Below are positions 15,828 through 24,513 of a DNA stretch of 64,000 nt, piece after piece (the first letter of the stretch is position 1; each line of letters begins with the position of its first letter). The notes under the pieces were generated by a model. That model saw nothing but the letters and a program-made list of their open reading frames with translations. It was not told the origin of the DNA and made no database searches. The position numbers and the translations under genes were made by a program. The DNA is from Chloroflexota bacterium (GTDB lineage: Bacteria > Chloroflexota > UBA6077 > JACCZL01), in contig JADZEM010000013.1 of NCBI GenBank assembly GCA_020850535.1, forward strand, positions 1-64,000, in the 5' to 3' direction.

Positions 15828-16442
15828 CTATGGCTGCGTGCCGTCGGCGGGCGCTGCTGCCGGACGTGGGTCACGGACCCGCTCGCCGCCGGCGGCAGCC
15901 GTGGCCGAGCGTGACCGAGCCAGCACGGCGAACATCGCCCGGCCTTCCATCATCGGCCCCTGCTCGACAATCGCGATGTCTTGCAGCGACTTGACGATGC
16001 GGTCAATCTGGCTCCGTGCGATCTCCGGGTGCGCCGCCTCGCGTCCACGGAACCGCACCAGCAGACGGACCTTGTGGCCCTCTTCGATAAACCGCCTGGC
16101 TGAACGGGCGCGCACGTCAACGTCATGGTCGTCCGTGCCCGGGCGGAGCCGGAGCTCCTTCAGCTCAGTGGCATGTTGATGCTTCTTCGCCTCGCGCTCC
16201 TTCTTCGTCTGCTCGTACTTGAAGCGGCCGTAGTCCAGGAGCTTGCAGACCGGCGGCACCGCATTCGCCGCGACCTCTACAAGGTCGAGGTCGCGTTGCC
16301 GGGCCATCTCCAACGCCTGAGCAGTCGGGACAACACCAAGCTGCGCCCCATCTTCGTCGATGAGTCGAACTTCGGGAACTCGGATGGCGCGATTGATGCG
16401 CGGGCCGGTCGGCGGCCGTTGTGGCATGTTACGGGACTGGAT
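15828..16442 (-). CDS. infC: Translation initiation factor IF-3, probable AUC start
   Basis: The 204-residue product contains the IF-3 N domain (RINRAIRVPEVRLIDEDG), the linker helix (YGRFKYEQTKKEREAKKHQ) and the C domain (LRPGTDDHDVD through MMEGRAM), plus a ~25-residue Ala/Arg/Pro-rich tail. IF-3 binds the 30S subunit and proofreads start codons. An AGGAGG (16452-16457) lies 9 bases upstream of an in-frame ATC at 16442, whereas the first in-frame ATG (16427) is 24 bases away. A non-canonical start is typical of infC and lets IF-3 repress its own translation. The usual downstream rpmI-rplT pair is absent. Confidence 0.9.
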   Translation of the reverse strand: MQSRNMPQRPPTGPRINRAIRVPEVRLIDEDGAQLGVVPTAQALEMARQRDLDLVEVAANAVPPVCKLLDYGRFKYEQTKKEREAKKHQHATELKELRLRPGTDDHDVDVRARSARRFIEEGHKVRLLVRFRGREAAHPEIARSQIDRIVKSLQDIAIVEQGPMMEGRAMFAVLARSRSATAAAGGERVRDPRPAAAPADGTQP

Positions 16443-16451
16443 GCTAAGGGC

Positions 16452-16504
16452 CCTCCTCTGATAAGCCTCTGTATCTATTGTAGGGAAAACTGTGTGCAAG
16501 GCAA
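16452..16504 (-). promoter_or_regulatory. infC promoter and Shine-Dalgarno
   Basis: On the minus strand TTGCCT (16499-16504) and TACAAT (16477-16482) are separated by 16 bases, a good match to a housekeeping promoter. A ~25-30-base leader would then lead to AGGAGG at 16452-16457 and the ATC start at 16442. Confidence 0.6.
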
Positions 16505-16535
16505 GTCTTGCATTCGGTGTGTTCTCACAAGAGTC

Positions 16536-17402
16536 TCACGAGCCGCTGGCCCAGGCCGCACACTGGCGCAGCGTCGGGGCGTCGGCGGGCACAAAATAGA
16601 TCAGCCGGAAGCGAGTGTCCCGCACGAACGGTTCAGAAACCAGCCGGAACAGCAGCCGCCCCGCCGCGGGCACGTCGAGCTTGACGGGCAGGAGCACCCG
16701 TGCCGCGCTGATCGGAGCCGGCAACTGCGTGGCCTGCTCCCAGACTTCGCGGAAGCGCGGCAGCCGCGCCGTCATCTCCTGAAGCGTCTCGGCGATCCAC
16801 GGCTCGGGCTGGAAGCGGCTGTACTCGTAGCGAAGCGCCCGCACCATACCCGGGATGAAGACTTCCGGCTCGGCCACCAGCCGCCCGAACGGGGCCGACG
16901 GGTCGAACCAGAGCGGAAAGAGCGGCTCTCCAACGCAGCGCTGGAGGAGCGCCTCGCCGGCCGGCCCGCTGAGGCCGAGCAGCCGGGGCACGTACCCATT
17001 CCAGGCGATGAGCCGGGGCACGCAGTCCATAACGTAGGCCGGAAACGGCACGTCGTGTAGCTCATGCTGGCAGCTGTCGCGGGCCCAGGCGAAATCGGCC
17101 TCGGTCGGCAGCGGCGTCGCCACCACGTAGCCGAACAACTCCAGCACCTCGCGCTGCTCGCTGTAGCGAGCGTCGAGCACCGCCAGGATCCGCTCGACGG
17201 TCACCCGGCTCGGCTGGGCCACCCGGCCGGACTCGACGCGCTGGAGGTAGCCGGTCCCCAGGTCGGCCTCGGCCTCGACCCACAGTTGCGCGCGGCCGGC
17301 CTGCTCGCGGATGGCCCGCAGGCGGGCACCGCCCGGCGTGGCCGCGCCGGTGGCACGACGCCGGCGCGGCGGATGGTCACCGGATCGGGACCGCTGGATC
17401 AC
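16536..17402 (-). CDS. XRE-type regulator with MmyB-like ligand domain
   Basis: The ~288-residue product has an N-terminal helix-turn-helix (GARLRAIREQAGRAQLWVEA through YLQRVESGRVAQPSR) followed by an MmyB-like domain, with WNGYVPRLLG and a run of conserved aromatic residues, that in relatives may bind a lipid-like ligand. The chosen start is GTG at 17402, preceded by a G-rich AAGGGGG. A longer frame to 17522 would overlap the divergent azlC start. The ~80-base shared promoter region suggests it may regulate azlCD, which is inference. Confidence 0.75.
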   Translation of the reverse strand: MIQRSRSGDHPPRRRRATGAATPGGARLRAIREQAGRAQLWVEAEADLGTGYLQRVESGRVAQPSRVTVERILAVLDARYSEQREVLELFGYVVATPLPTEADFAWARDSCQHELHDVPFPAYVMDCVPRLIAWNGYVPRLLGLSGPAGEALLQRCVGEPLFPLWFDPSAPFGRLVAEPEVFIPGMVRALRYEYSRFQPEPWIAETLQEMTARLPRFREVWEQATQLPAPISAARVLLPVKLDVPAAGRLLFRLVSEPFVRDTRFRLIYFVPADAPTLRQCAAWASGS

Positions 17403-17482
17403 GCTCGCCCCCTTGCCCGCGTGCGATTTCGACTCCGGTGACGATGACAGGGAGCCGCGCCGTCCGTAGCATAGCAAGCACG

Positions 17483-18265
17483 ATGAGCCAGCACGCCGCA
17501 TCGCCCACCTCCAGCGTCCCACCGCCAGACTCCAGCGTCCCGCTGACCGCCGCTCCTGCCGCCCGGCCCCGGCGGCGCGCCCGCGCCGACTTCTGGCGTG
17601 GCTACCTTGCGCTGCTGCCGCTCTGGACGGGGGCGATCCCGGCCGGCGTGGCCTTTGGCGTGGCGGCTCGAAGCGCCGGCCTGAGCGTGCTGGAGACCCA
17701 GCTGATGAGCCTGACCGTCTTCTCGGCGGCCGGGCAGATCGGGGCCGTCTCGTTGCTGGCGGCCGGCGCGAGCGCTCCGTGGCTGGTCGGCACGGTCCTG
17801 GCGCTCAACGCCCAGTTGCTGCTGCTGGGGCTGGCGGTCGGGCGGCAGCTCCGGCTCTCCTGGCCGCAGCGGCTGCTGGCAGCCTGGGTGCTGACCGACG
17901 GCGCATACGGCGTGAGCCTGGGCGTCGGGCCGCTGCGGTTGCCGGTCCTGCTGGGGGCTGGCGCCAGCATGTACAGCGGCTGGAACCTCGGCACGATCCT
18001 GGGCGCGGTGCTCGGGGCGGCGCTCCCCAGCCCGACAGCCTACGGGATCAACCTCGTCGCGCCGCTGGCGTTCCTGGCCGTCCTGGTCCCACTCGTCCGG
18101 ACCCGCCCGATGCTGCTCGTGGCCCTGGCGGCCGGCCTGACAACCTACGGGCTGTCCACCGTCGTGCCGGGCGGCGTGGCCGTACTCGGGGCCGGCGTGG
18201 TGGGCTGCACCGTCGGCGCCTGGCTGACCCGCCACGAGCCAGCGCGGGGGGCAGCGGCGCGATGA
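17483..18265 (+). CDS. azlC: AzlC-family branched-chain amino acid exporter, large subunit
   Basis: The ~260-residue product has several hydrophobic segments after a Pro/Arg-rich head ending RADFWRGYLALLPLWTG. It carries AzlC family features (GAIPAGVAFGVAARSAGLS, then MSLTVFSAAGQIGAV and DGAYGVSLG). AzlC and AzlD together export branched-chain amino acids such as leucine and azaleucine. The stop codon overlaps the azlD start in ATGA (18262-18265), showing translational coupling. ATG 17438 is an alternative start. Confidence 0.88.
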   Translation: MSQHAASPTSSVPPPDSSVPLTAAPAARPRRRARADFWRGYLALLPLWTGAIPAGVAFGVAARSAGLSVLETQLMSLTVFSAAGQIGAVSLLAAGASAPWLVGTVLALNAQLLLLGLAVGRQLRLSWPQRLLAAWVLTDGAYGVSLGVGPLRLPVLLGAGASMYSGWNLGTILGAVLGAALPSPTAYGINLVAPLAFLAVLVPLVRTRPMLLVALAAGLTTYGLSTVVPGGVAVLGAGVVGCTVGAWLTRHEPARGAAAR

Positions 18266-18564
18266 GCAACCTCGTGCTGGTCTTGATCATGGGGGCGGGC
18301 GTCTACCTGTTGCGGCTGACCGGCCTCTCACTGCAGGAGCTGACGCTGCCGCCAACGGTGGACCGCGCCCTGCGCTGCGTGCCGGTCGCCTTGCTGACCG
18401 GTCTGGTGGTGGTCGGCCTCACGGGGCAGGTGACGGCCGAGCCGATCCGGCTGCTGGCTGTGGCCGCCGCTGCCCTGGCCGCCTGGCGCACGGGCAAAAT
18501 GTGGGCGTGCATCCTGACGGGGATGGTGGTCTACTGGCTGACAGCGTGGCTGCTGCCAGGCTAA
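18262..18564 (+). CDS. azlD: AzlD-family branched-chain amino acid exporter, small subunit
   Basis: The 100-residue product is a small integral membrane protein with about four hydrophobic segments, starting MSNLVLVLIMGAGVYLLRLT and ending VVYWLTAWLLPG. It includes ALRCVPVALLTGLV, matching the AzlD family. It is the obligate partner of AzlC. The ATG overlaps the azlC stop. Confidence 0.88.
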   Translation: MSNLVLVLIMGAGVYLLRLTGLSLQELTLPPTVDRALRCVPVALLTGLVVVGLTGQVTAEPIRLLAVAAAALAAWRTGKMWACILTGMVVYWLTAWLLPG

Positions 18565-18612
18565 AACCGACGACACAACCGGAGACGCTCCAGATGGGAG
18601 GACGGGCAGATC

Positions 18613-19134
18613 ATGGATGACGCACAGGTCGACAGCACGCCGGCGTCGGCCCTTTCCATCCGCGCCACGCCGCAGCCCGGCGACCTCGGCTGGATCGTCA
18701 CGGCCCACGCCGAGCTGTACGCCCGCGAGTACGGCTTCGGGCCGGGCTTCGAGACCTACGTGATCGAGACGGTGGCCGAGTACGTGCGGATGCCCTCCTC
18801 GGAGCGGCACCGGATCTGGATCGCCGAGGCCGATGGACGGCGCGTCGGCTGCGTGGCGATCCTCGGGCGGGAGCGGGGCGAGGCGCAGCTCCGCTGGTTC
18901 TTGACCGATCCGGCCGTGCGGGGCCAGGGACTGGGCCGCCGGCTGCTCCGCGAGGCGGTTGCCTTCTGCCGACGCCAGGGGTTTCGCTCGATCTACCTGT
19001 GGACGGTCAACGGACTCGATGCCGCCGCGCAGCTCTACCGCGAGGCCGGCTTCACCAGGACCGAGACCAGACCGGAGGTGCTGCTCTGGGGCATCCCGCT
19101 CTGCGAGGAGCGCCACGATCTGCCCCTGACCTGA
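18613..19134 (+). CDS. GNAT-family N-acetyltransferase
   Basis: The 173-residue product has the GNAT fold. The acetyl-CoA-binding loop reads RGQGLGRRLL (motif A, about residue 98), after LRWFLTDPAV, and is followed by GFRSIYLWTVNGLDAAAQLYREAGF (motif B). The acceptor substrate is unknown. It follows azlD by ~50 bases and may share its transcript. MarR-GNAT-type relatives with similar C-terminal halves are common. Confidence 0.85.
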   Translation: MDDAQVDSTPASALSIRATPQPGDLGWIVTAHAELYAREYGFGPGFETYVIETVAEYVRMPSSERHRIWIAEADGRRVGCVAILGRERGEAQLRWFLTDPAVRGQGLGRRLLREAVAFCRRQGFRSIYLWTVNGLDAAAQLYREAGFTRTETRPEVLLWGIPLCEERHDLPLT

Positions 19135-19178
19135 TCGGACACGCCGGCTTGTCGGCCAGGGCACTGCGGCCGGCCCGC

Positions 19179-20135
19179 ATGGTGCGGCATGATGACGCCG
19201 TGAGCGAGCAACCGCCCCTGCTGACCGCCGTGGATGCCCCGGACGCCGATCCTGTCGAGACGTTGCTGTTCGCGCAGCACGGCTGGGCCGACACCAATCA
19301 GGCGATGATCCGCTTCGGGCGGGAGATCGCCTCGCCGGGCGACCTCGTGATCGCCCCGAACCTGGGCTACGTCCGGACGTGGCTCCGCATCGAGCCGCTG
19401 ATCCAGACCGTCGCCTACGCCGTCGAGGAGGCGCTGGCCGCCCACCCACGGGCGCGCATCCGAGCGGTCGGGCACTCGATGGGCGGGCTAATCTGGATCG
19501 AGCTGCTGACCCGCCGCCCGGAGTGGCTGGCGAAGACCGACCGACTGGCGCTGATCGGCTGCCCGGTCGGCGGGGCCGAGCTGGCCGGCTTCCTCGACCC
19601 CCTGGGCCTGACCATCGGGCGCGATCTCCGCGTCGACCGGCGGGCGCGCGCCGAGGCCATCGCCGCCACCATCCCCACGCTCACCATCGTCGGCGACCTG
19701 CTGGGGCGGCATGACGGCACCGTCTCGCACGATTCGGCGCGGCTGGTGAACGCGCGGATGGTGCTGACGCCCTCGGCCAGCCACGCGGCGCTGCGGAACC
19801 ATCGCGTGGTGGTCCAACTGGTGCGGGCCTTCTTCGAGCAGCCGGACCCGCCAGAGATCGACCACGCGGCGATGATCGGCTACCTGCGGGCGACGCCCGG
19901 CCTGCTGCCGGCCGAATCGAGCCTGATGATGGTCTCGAAGGTGGTGCTGATGCTGAAGGACGGCACGACGGTCCGCACGATCTCGCCGGTCCCCGGGCTG
20001 GAGCTGGTGTTCGTCGCGGACCGCGAGGGGCGCTGTCAGTACGCCGCGACGGTGCCCTGGACCGCGCAGGCGGCCTACCAGCAGGCACTCGGACTGATCC
20101 GGGCGGCGTACGCAGACGCCCTGCTCGCCCTCTGA
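19179..20135 (+). CDS. Alpha/beta-hydrolase-fold protein
   Basis: The ~318-residue product has an alpha/beta-hydrolase core. The nucleophile elbow is GHSMGG (Ser about residue 103), preceded by LLFAQHGWADTNQAM and the oxyanion-side strand. His in SASHAALRNH may complete the triad. A ~90-residue C-terminal extension (VSKVVLMLKDGTTVRTIS onward) does not match the hydrolase fold and is of unknown role. Starts at ATG 19179 or GTG 19200 are both possible. The gene lies just before the origin candidate. Confidence 0.75.
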   Translation: MVRHDDAVSEQPPLLTAVDAPDADPVETLLFAQHGWADTNQAMIRFGREIASPGDLVIAPNLGYVRTWLRIEPLIQTVAYAVEEALAAHPRARIRAVGHSMGGLIWIELLTRRPEWLAKTDRLALIGCPVGGAELAGFLDPLGLTIGRDLRVDRRARAEAIAATIPTLTIVGDLLGRHDGTVSHDSARLVNARMVLTPSASHAALRNHRVVVQLVRAFFEQPDPPEIDHAAMIGYLRATPGLLPAESSLMMVSKVVLMLKDGTTVRTISPVPGLELVFVADREGRCQYAATVPWTAQAAYQQALGLIRAAYADALLAL

Positions 20136-20283
20136 TCGCCCGCTCCGAAGCGCCGCACATCATAGAACAGATGTCCGGGTATCTGTCAAGGATTTCCGGG
20201 CCGTCGCCGCCCATTCCGGCCACTCCGGCCAGCCGTCTCCGCGCTGTCTCTTCCCGCCGGACGCGCCTCGTGCGGGCCGAACT

Positions 20284-20504
20284 GTGGATAACCCCCCGTA
20301 AACCTGTGGATAACCTGGGGGGAGATGTGGACAACTGTTCGGGTCTGTGGAAACATCACAGCCGTGTCACGACGGAAGAACAGGTCCGTTGTGGACAGGT
20401 TCCGGGGTCTGGGGAAACCGTCGCGGCTGCCCCCAGACGGTCGGCCAGTTCTCCACAGCCGAGACGCCGCTGTGACTCGGAAGAGACACGCTCGTTATCC
20501 CCCG
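20284..20504. other. Candidate replication origin (DnaA-box array)
   Basis: Two perfect TGTGGATAA boxes (20284-20292, 20306-20314) are followed in the same orientation by TGTGGACAA (20327), TGTGGAAAC (20347) and TGTGGACAG (20391), with start-to-start spacing of 22, 21, 20 and 44 bases. Opposite-strand near matches are TTCTCCACA (20450) and TTATCCCCC (20496). A less GC-rich segment (20531-20560) could be the unwinding element. The whole 480-base gap has no gene. dnaA is not adjacent and parS/rpmH lie ~24 kb away, so confirmation is needed. Confidence 0.6.
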
Positions 20505-20615
20505 TGGGGACTGCCTACTACGGCGACGACTCTCTAAGAGTTAAAGATGATGAGCTACACTTGGGAAAGGTCTTCACCCCGGAGAACCGGGGAACACTGA
20601 GGGAATGGTGTACCC

Positions 20616-21884
20616 ATGAGTTCGCCGTCCGGGTTGACCTGCCTCCGCTGTAGCACGAGCTACCCTGCCGAAGAGATCGTCACGGGCTGTCCCAAGTGCC
20701 GCGCTGAGGGGGTCGCCGTCAACCTGAAGGTGACCTATCCGAACAGTGCGTTCCGCACCGTGCAGGACAGCCGGGGCTTCGACAGTGGCGAGCGGGGCGT
20801 CCTGCGGTACCACGACCTGCTGCCGATCTCGCTGGCCCACGCGACGTGGCTCGGCGAGGGCGAGACGCCGCTGATCCACGCCGGCGCGCTCGGGGAGCTG
20901 GTGGGCCTTGAGCACCTGTACCTCAAGAACGAGACCCGCAACCCGACCGGATCGTACAAGGACCGGATGGCCGCGGTGATTGTGGCGCGCGCCCGCGAGG
21001 CCGGCGCGACGACGGTGACCATCGCGTCGTCGGGGAATGCCGGCGCGGCCCTGGCAGCCTATGCCACGGTGGCCGGCCTGCGCTGCGTCATCTTCACCTC
21101 GGAGAGCGCTCCCCTGGCCGTCAAGGCCCAGATGCGGGCGCTTGGGGCGCAGGTGGTGGCGCTCTCGTCCAGCCCGCAGCGCTGGACGATCATGGCACAG
21201 GCCATCGAGCGGTACGGCTGGTACGCGGCATCCAACTATCAGGCCGACCCGGTCGGCAGCAACCCGTACGGCGTCGAGGCGTACAAGACGGTGGCGTTCG
21301 AGGTCTGGGAGCAGCTTGGCCGCGATGTGCCGGACGTGATGGCGTTGCCGGTCTGCTACGGCGATGGGCTGGCCGGGACGGCGCGTGGCTTCGTGGACTT
21401 GCAGGACCTCGGGTTCACCCGCCGCGTCCCCCGGTTGGTCGCTGGCGAGGTCTGGGGGCCGCTCACGCACGCCCAGGCGAACAACCTGGAAGCGCCCGTG
21501 CCCGCCGAAGCCGGCCCGACGGTGGCGTTCTCCATCGGCGGTGGGCGGAGCACCTACCAGGCGCTGCACGCCCTCACCGAGTCTGAGGGGCGGGCGGTCA
21601 CCGTCACGGACGAGGAGCTGCTGCACTGGCAGCGCGAGCTGGGCCGCCGCGAGGGCATCTACGCCGAGGCCTCGTCGTTGGCGTCGGTGGCAGCGTTGGC
21701 GAAGCTGCGCGCGGAGGACCGCTTGCGTCCGTCCGCTGTCTCGGTGGCCCTGTTGACGGCAACGGGGTTGAAGGATCCGGGCGCCGGCGGCCTCGCGGAC
21801 GACGTGCCCCTCATCGAGCCGACGCTGGAGAGCCTCGCCAGCGCCCTGACGAGCGCCTACGGGATCCCCGCCGCCGAGCTGTAG
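20616..21884 (+). CDS. thrC: Threonine synthase-like PLP enzyme
   Basis: The 422-residue product begins with a zinc-ribbon-like CLRCSTSYPAEEIVTGCPKC and continues with the fold-type II PLP domain. The Schiff-base lysine lies in NPTGSYKDRM (~residue 114) and the phosphate-binding loop in ASSGNAGAA. Threonine synthase converts O-phosphohomoserine to threonine. Class I threonine synthases carry this N-terminal zinc ribbon. A related PLP lyase cannot be excluded. It directly follows the origin candidate. Confidence 0.85.
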   Translation: MSSPSGLTCLRCSTSYPAEEIVTGCPKCRAEGVAVNLKVTYPNSAFRTVQDSRGFDSGERGVLRYHDLLPISLAHATWLGEGETPLIHAGALGELVGLEHLYLKNETRNPTGSYKDRMAAVIVARAREAGATTVTIASSGNAGAALAAYATVAGLRCVIFTSESAPLAVKAQMRALGAQVVALSSSPQRWTIMAQAIERYGWYAASNYQADPVGSNPYGVEAYKTVAFEVWEQLGRDVPDVMALPVCYGDGLAGTARGFVDLQDLGFTRRVPRLVAGEVWGPLTHAQANNLEAPVPAEAGPTVAFSIGGGRSTYQALHALTESEGRAVTVTDEELLHWQRELGRREGIYAEASSLASVAALAKLRAEDRLRPSAVSVALLTATGLKDPGAGGLADDVPLIEPTLESLASALTSAYGIPAAEL

Positions 21885-21892
21885 GCTCCTCT

Positions 21893-21937
21893 GGGTCGTG
21901 GGTCGTGGGTCGTGGGTCGTGGGTCGTGGGTCGTGGG
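21893..21937. repeat. Heptanucleotide tandem repeat (GGGTCGT)n
   Basis: Six head-to-tail copies of TCGTGGG begin 9 bases after the threonine synthase stop. The placement at a gene 3' end parallels 214-252 and the repeat-derived hairpin at 44416-44487. Confidence 0.9.
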
Positions 21938-22068
21938 CCGCAAATAGCCGTCAAATAAGCGTGGCGGTGGGATTTCACGGTCACCGAGCCGCCTCCCTCC
22001 TGGTGGGAAGCTTGGGGACGTTGCTCACCAGGTGGGGTGTGTGACCGCACAGACACTACCACATGCTG

Positions 22069-22941
22069 CTATAGCTGGCAGCCCGGGCACCAGTACGTCG
22101 AGCGGGCGTGCGGCCCCTGAAGCGCCCGTCGGATCAGCGTGCCGCAGCGGGTGCACGGCTGGCCGGCCCGGTCGTAGACCCAGAGCGCATTGCGCCGCGG
22201 GCCATGGGTGGTCCGGCGCTGCATGGCCCCGACGTTGCGGCTCATCTGGCGGCGGGCCGTGCGGATCATCTGCTGCAGCGTCTCGAGGGGCAGGCTGCCG
22301 ACCGTCTGGAACGGATTGACCCGCTCCAGAAAGCAGACCTCGCTCTTGTAGACGTTCCCGATGCCCGCCACGATCGACTGATCCAGCAAGGCATCGGCGA
22401 TGGCGAGGTCTGGCGATGCTGACAGGCGGGCCAGCGCGTCCGCCTCGTCGAAGTCCGGGGCCAGCAGGTCCGGCCCGAGTCGCGCCAGCCCGGCGTGGCC
22501 GGACAGTTGTCCGCCGGTCAGCAGCTCGACCTCCGGGGCGCTGAAGCAGACGGCCAGTACGTCGCCGGCCTCCACCACGACGCGGGCGTAGTGGGCCGGC
22601 TTCTGCCAGCGCGAGCCGACCCGGTACAGGTGCCAGGAGCCAGTCATCCGCATGTGGGTGCGGAGCATCGCCACGACCGATGCCGGCGGGCCAGCACCAG
22701 CCGGGCCGTTCGTGCTGTTGGGAACGTCGTCGTCGGCCGGCGACGCACCTTTTCGGCCGAAGTGCAGCAGCAGATGCTTCCCGCGCGACTCGACGGCCAG
22801 CACCTCGCTGCCGACCACTCCCAGCGCTGTCGCCCGATCCTCGATGCCGGGCACGCCCGACCGGAACCCGGTCACCCGCCGCCCGACCAGCACGCCGGCC
22901 AGCGTCAGGGCGCTCTGGGCGATGGTGTCGCCCTCGGGCAT
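22069..22941 (-). CDS. nei: Endonuclease VIII-like DNA glycosylase (Fpg/Nei family)
   Basis: The 290-residue product starts MPEGDTI, so after Met removal Pro1 is the catalytic nucleophile and Glu2 the acid, typical of Nei rather than Fpg (which begins PELPE). It has a GNVYKSEVCFL helix-two-turn-helix and a C-terminal zinc finger (CTRCG and CPGCQL). It excises oxidised pyrimidines and nicks the abasic site. AGGAG lies 9-10 bases upstream of the ATG, so this internal start is preferred over 23019. Confidence 0.9.
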   Translation of the reverse strand: MPEGDTIAQSALTLAGVLVGRRVTGFRSGVPGIEDRATALGVVGSEVLAVESRGKHLLLHFGRKGASPADDDVPNSTNGPAGAGPPASVVAMLRTHMRMTGSWHLYRVGSRWQKPAHYARVVVEAGDVLAVCFSAPEVELLTGGQLSGHAGLARLGPDLLAPDFDEADALARLSASPDLAIADALLDQSIVAGIGNVYKSEVCFLERVNPFQTVGSLPLETLQQMIRTARRQMSRNVGAMQRRTTHGPRRNALWVYDRAGQPCTRCGTLIRRALQGPHARSTYWCPGCQL

Positions 22942-23024
22942 GGTCGTCGGCTCCTCCCTGCTCTCGTATGCGTTCAGAGGATGACAGCCTCGGGCCGCCC
23001 CGACGCGATGCTCGTGCAACGAGC

Positions 23025-23096
23025 GCGACAGCCCGTGTGGCCCTGATCGCGACAGCCCATGTCGCCCTGATCGCGACAGCCCATGTCGCCCTGAGC
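23025..23096. repeat. Three tandem 24-bp repeats
   Basis: Units at 23025, 23049 and 23073 differ at only a few bases. They abut the left end of the TCATCC-family element at 23085, much like the 35-bp repeats at 1-105 abut the copy at 84-206. Confidence 0.85.
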
Positions 23097-23171
23097 GCAG
23101 CGAAGGGCCTCACCCGCTGACCGTCAACGCTCGCGTCGGCGGGTGAGATCCTTCACTTCGTTCAGGATGAC
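23085..23171. repeat. Inverted-repeat element, TCATCC family (copy 3)
   Basis: The right end TTCAGGATGAC pairs with the left GTCGCCCTGAGCG half, and CTCACCCGCTGA pairs with GGCGGGTGAG, the same core as copy 1 at 84-206. Confidence 0.65.
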
Positions 23172-23280
23172 ATGATTGCGTGTGCGTCCTGCTGCAAATC
23201 CGTCGACTGTCACACTGGTGAGGCTGTCCGGCCCCTTGAAGGAACATGCCTGTGAGTGGACAGAGCTGACGAGTCGTCGT

Positions 23281-24513
23281 CTACGCCAACGCCCCGTAGA
23301 CGATCGCGCGGAGCTCGCGGGCGAGGTTCAGCCGCGTCTCCGGCGAGACCGTCATGTACTGCGTCATGAACACGACCGCCAGATCCTCGGCCGGGTCGAT
23401 CCAGAACTGGGTGCCGGCTGCGCCGGACCAGTAGTACGTACCCGGGCTGCTGGAGACCTGCGCCGCCGCCGGATCGAGCGTCACCGCGAACCCGAGGCCG
23501 AAGCCGGTCCCCTGGTAGGCGTTCTCACGCCAGCGGGCGCTGATGGCCGCCTCGCCGACGGTCTTCCCGCCGGTGATGTGGTTCTTCGTCATCAGCTCCA
23601 GCGTCTTGCGGCCGATGATCCGCGCGCCCTCCAGCGTGCCGTTGCCGAGCAGCATCCGGCAGAAGCGGAGGTAGTCGCCCGTCGTCGAGACCAGCCCGCC
23701 GCCGCCCGAGAGCATGGCCGGGGGCTTCAAGTACGGGCTGTCGCCGGCGTCGTCCACGAGGTTCAGGCTGCCGTCTTTGTCGCCAGCGTAGTTGCTGGCG
23801 AAGCGGCTCGCCTGCTCCGGTTTGACCCAGAAGCCGGTGTCCTCCATGCCGAGCGGCTTGAAGATCTGCTCCTCGAGATAGACATCCAGCGGCTGCCCGG
23901 AGATCACCTCCACGAGATAGCCGACGATGTCCGTCGCGTGGGAGTAGTTCCAGGCCGTCCCCGGCGAGAAGTCGAGCGGCACGCCGGCCAGCTTCTCCAC
24001 GAAGTCGGCCAGGGACGCGGCGTCGGTCCGCCCGATGCTCAACTGCCGGTACGCCGCGTCCACGTTCGTGTGCGAGGCGAAGCCGTAGGTCAGCCCGGAT
24101 TGGTGGGTGAGCAGGTCGCGCACCGTCATCGGGCGCTGGCAGGGGGTGGTGGCGAAGGCCGGATGGGCGCCGGACTGGAAGACCCGCAGCCCCTCCCAGG
24201 AGGGGATGTACTTGTGCACGGCGTCGTCGATCTGCACGAGGCCGCGCTCGTACAACTGCATCAGGGCGACCGACGCAATCGGCTTGGTCATCGAGTAGAT
24301 GCGGTAGATCGTGTCGTCACGCGTGGGCACGTTGCGCTCGCGGTCCGCGAGGCCCAGCGTACTCCAGTGGGCCAGCTGGCCTCGGTGGTAGATCGCCGTC
24401 AGCGTGCCGGTCAGGGTGCCCCGGTCGATGTACCGCTGGAAGTGCGCGTCGAGGTACTCCAGGTTGCGTGCGTTGACCGTGTCGCTGCCGGCGCGGGTCA
24501 ATGAGGCCGTCAT
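23281..24513 (-). CDS. Class C beta-lactamase-fold serine hydrolase
   Basis: The 410-residue product belongs to the beta-lactamase/esterase/D-peptidase group. The SxxK motif is SMTK (IYRIYSMTKPIASVALMQL) and the second motif is YSH (WNYSHATDIVGYLVE). The third is represented by WSGAAGT in place of KTG, common in esterase-like members. It lacks a signal peptide, so it may be a cytoplasmic esterase rather than an antibiotic-inactivating enzyme. AGGAGG lies 7 bases before ATG 24513, and the longer frame upstream only reads through repeats. Confidence 0.85.
   Translation of the reverse strand: MTASLTRAGSDTVNARNLEYLDAHFQRYIDRGTLTGTLTAIYHRGQLAHWSTLGLADRERNVPTRDDTIYRIYSMTKPIASVALMQLYERGLVQIDDAVHKYIPSWEGLRVFQSGAHPAFATTPCQRPMTVRDLLTHQSGLTYGFASHTNVDAAYRQLSIGRTDAASLADFVEKLAGVPLDFSPGTAWNYSHATDIVGYLVEVISGQPLDVYLEEQIFKPLGMEDTGFWVKPEQASRFASNYAGDKDGSLNLVDDAGDSPYLKPPAMLSGGGGLVSTTGDYLRFCRMLLGNGTLEGARIIGRKTLELMTKNHITGGKTVGEAAISARWRENAYQGTGFGLGFAVTLDPAAAQVSSSPGTYYWSGAAGTQFWIDPAEDLAVVFMTQYMTVSPETRLNLARELRAIVYGALA

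Larger units (their letters stand above)
22942..23280. other. Repeat-bearing intergenic region
   Basis: This stretch holds three 24-bp direct repeats (23025-23096, unit GCGACAGCCCATGTCGCCCT plus GATC) and one TCATCC-family inverted-repeat element. I see no gene. Confidence 0.6.
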
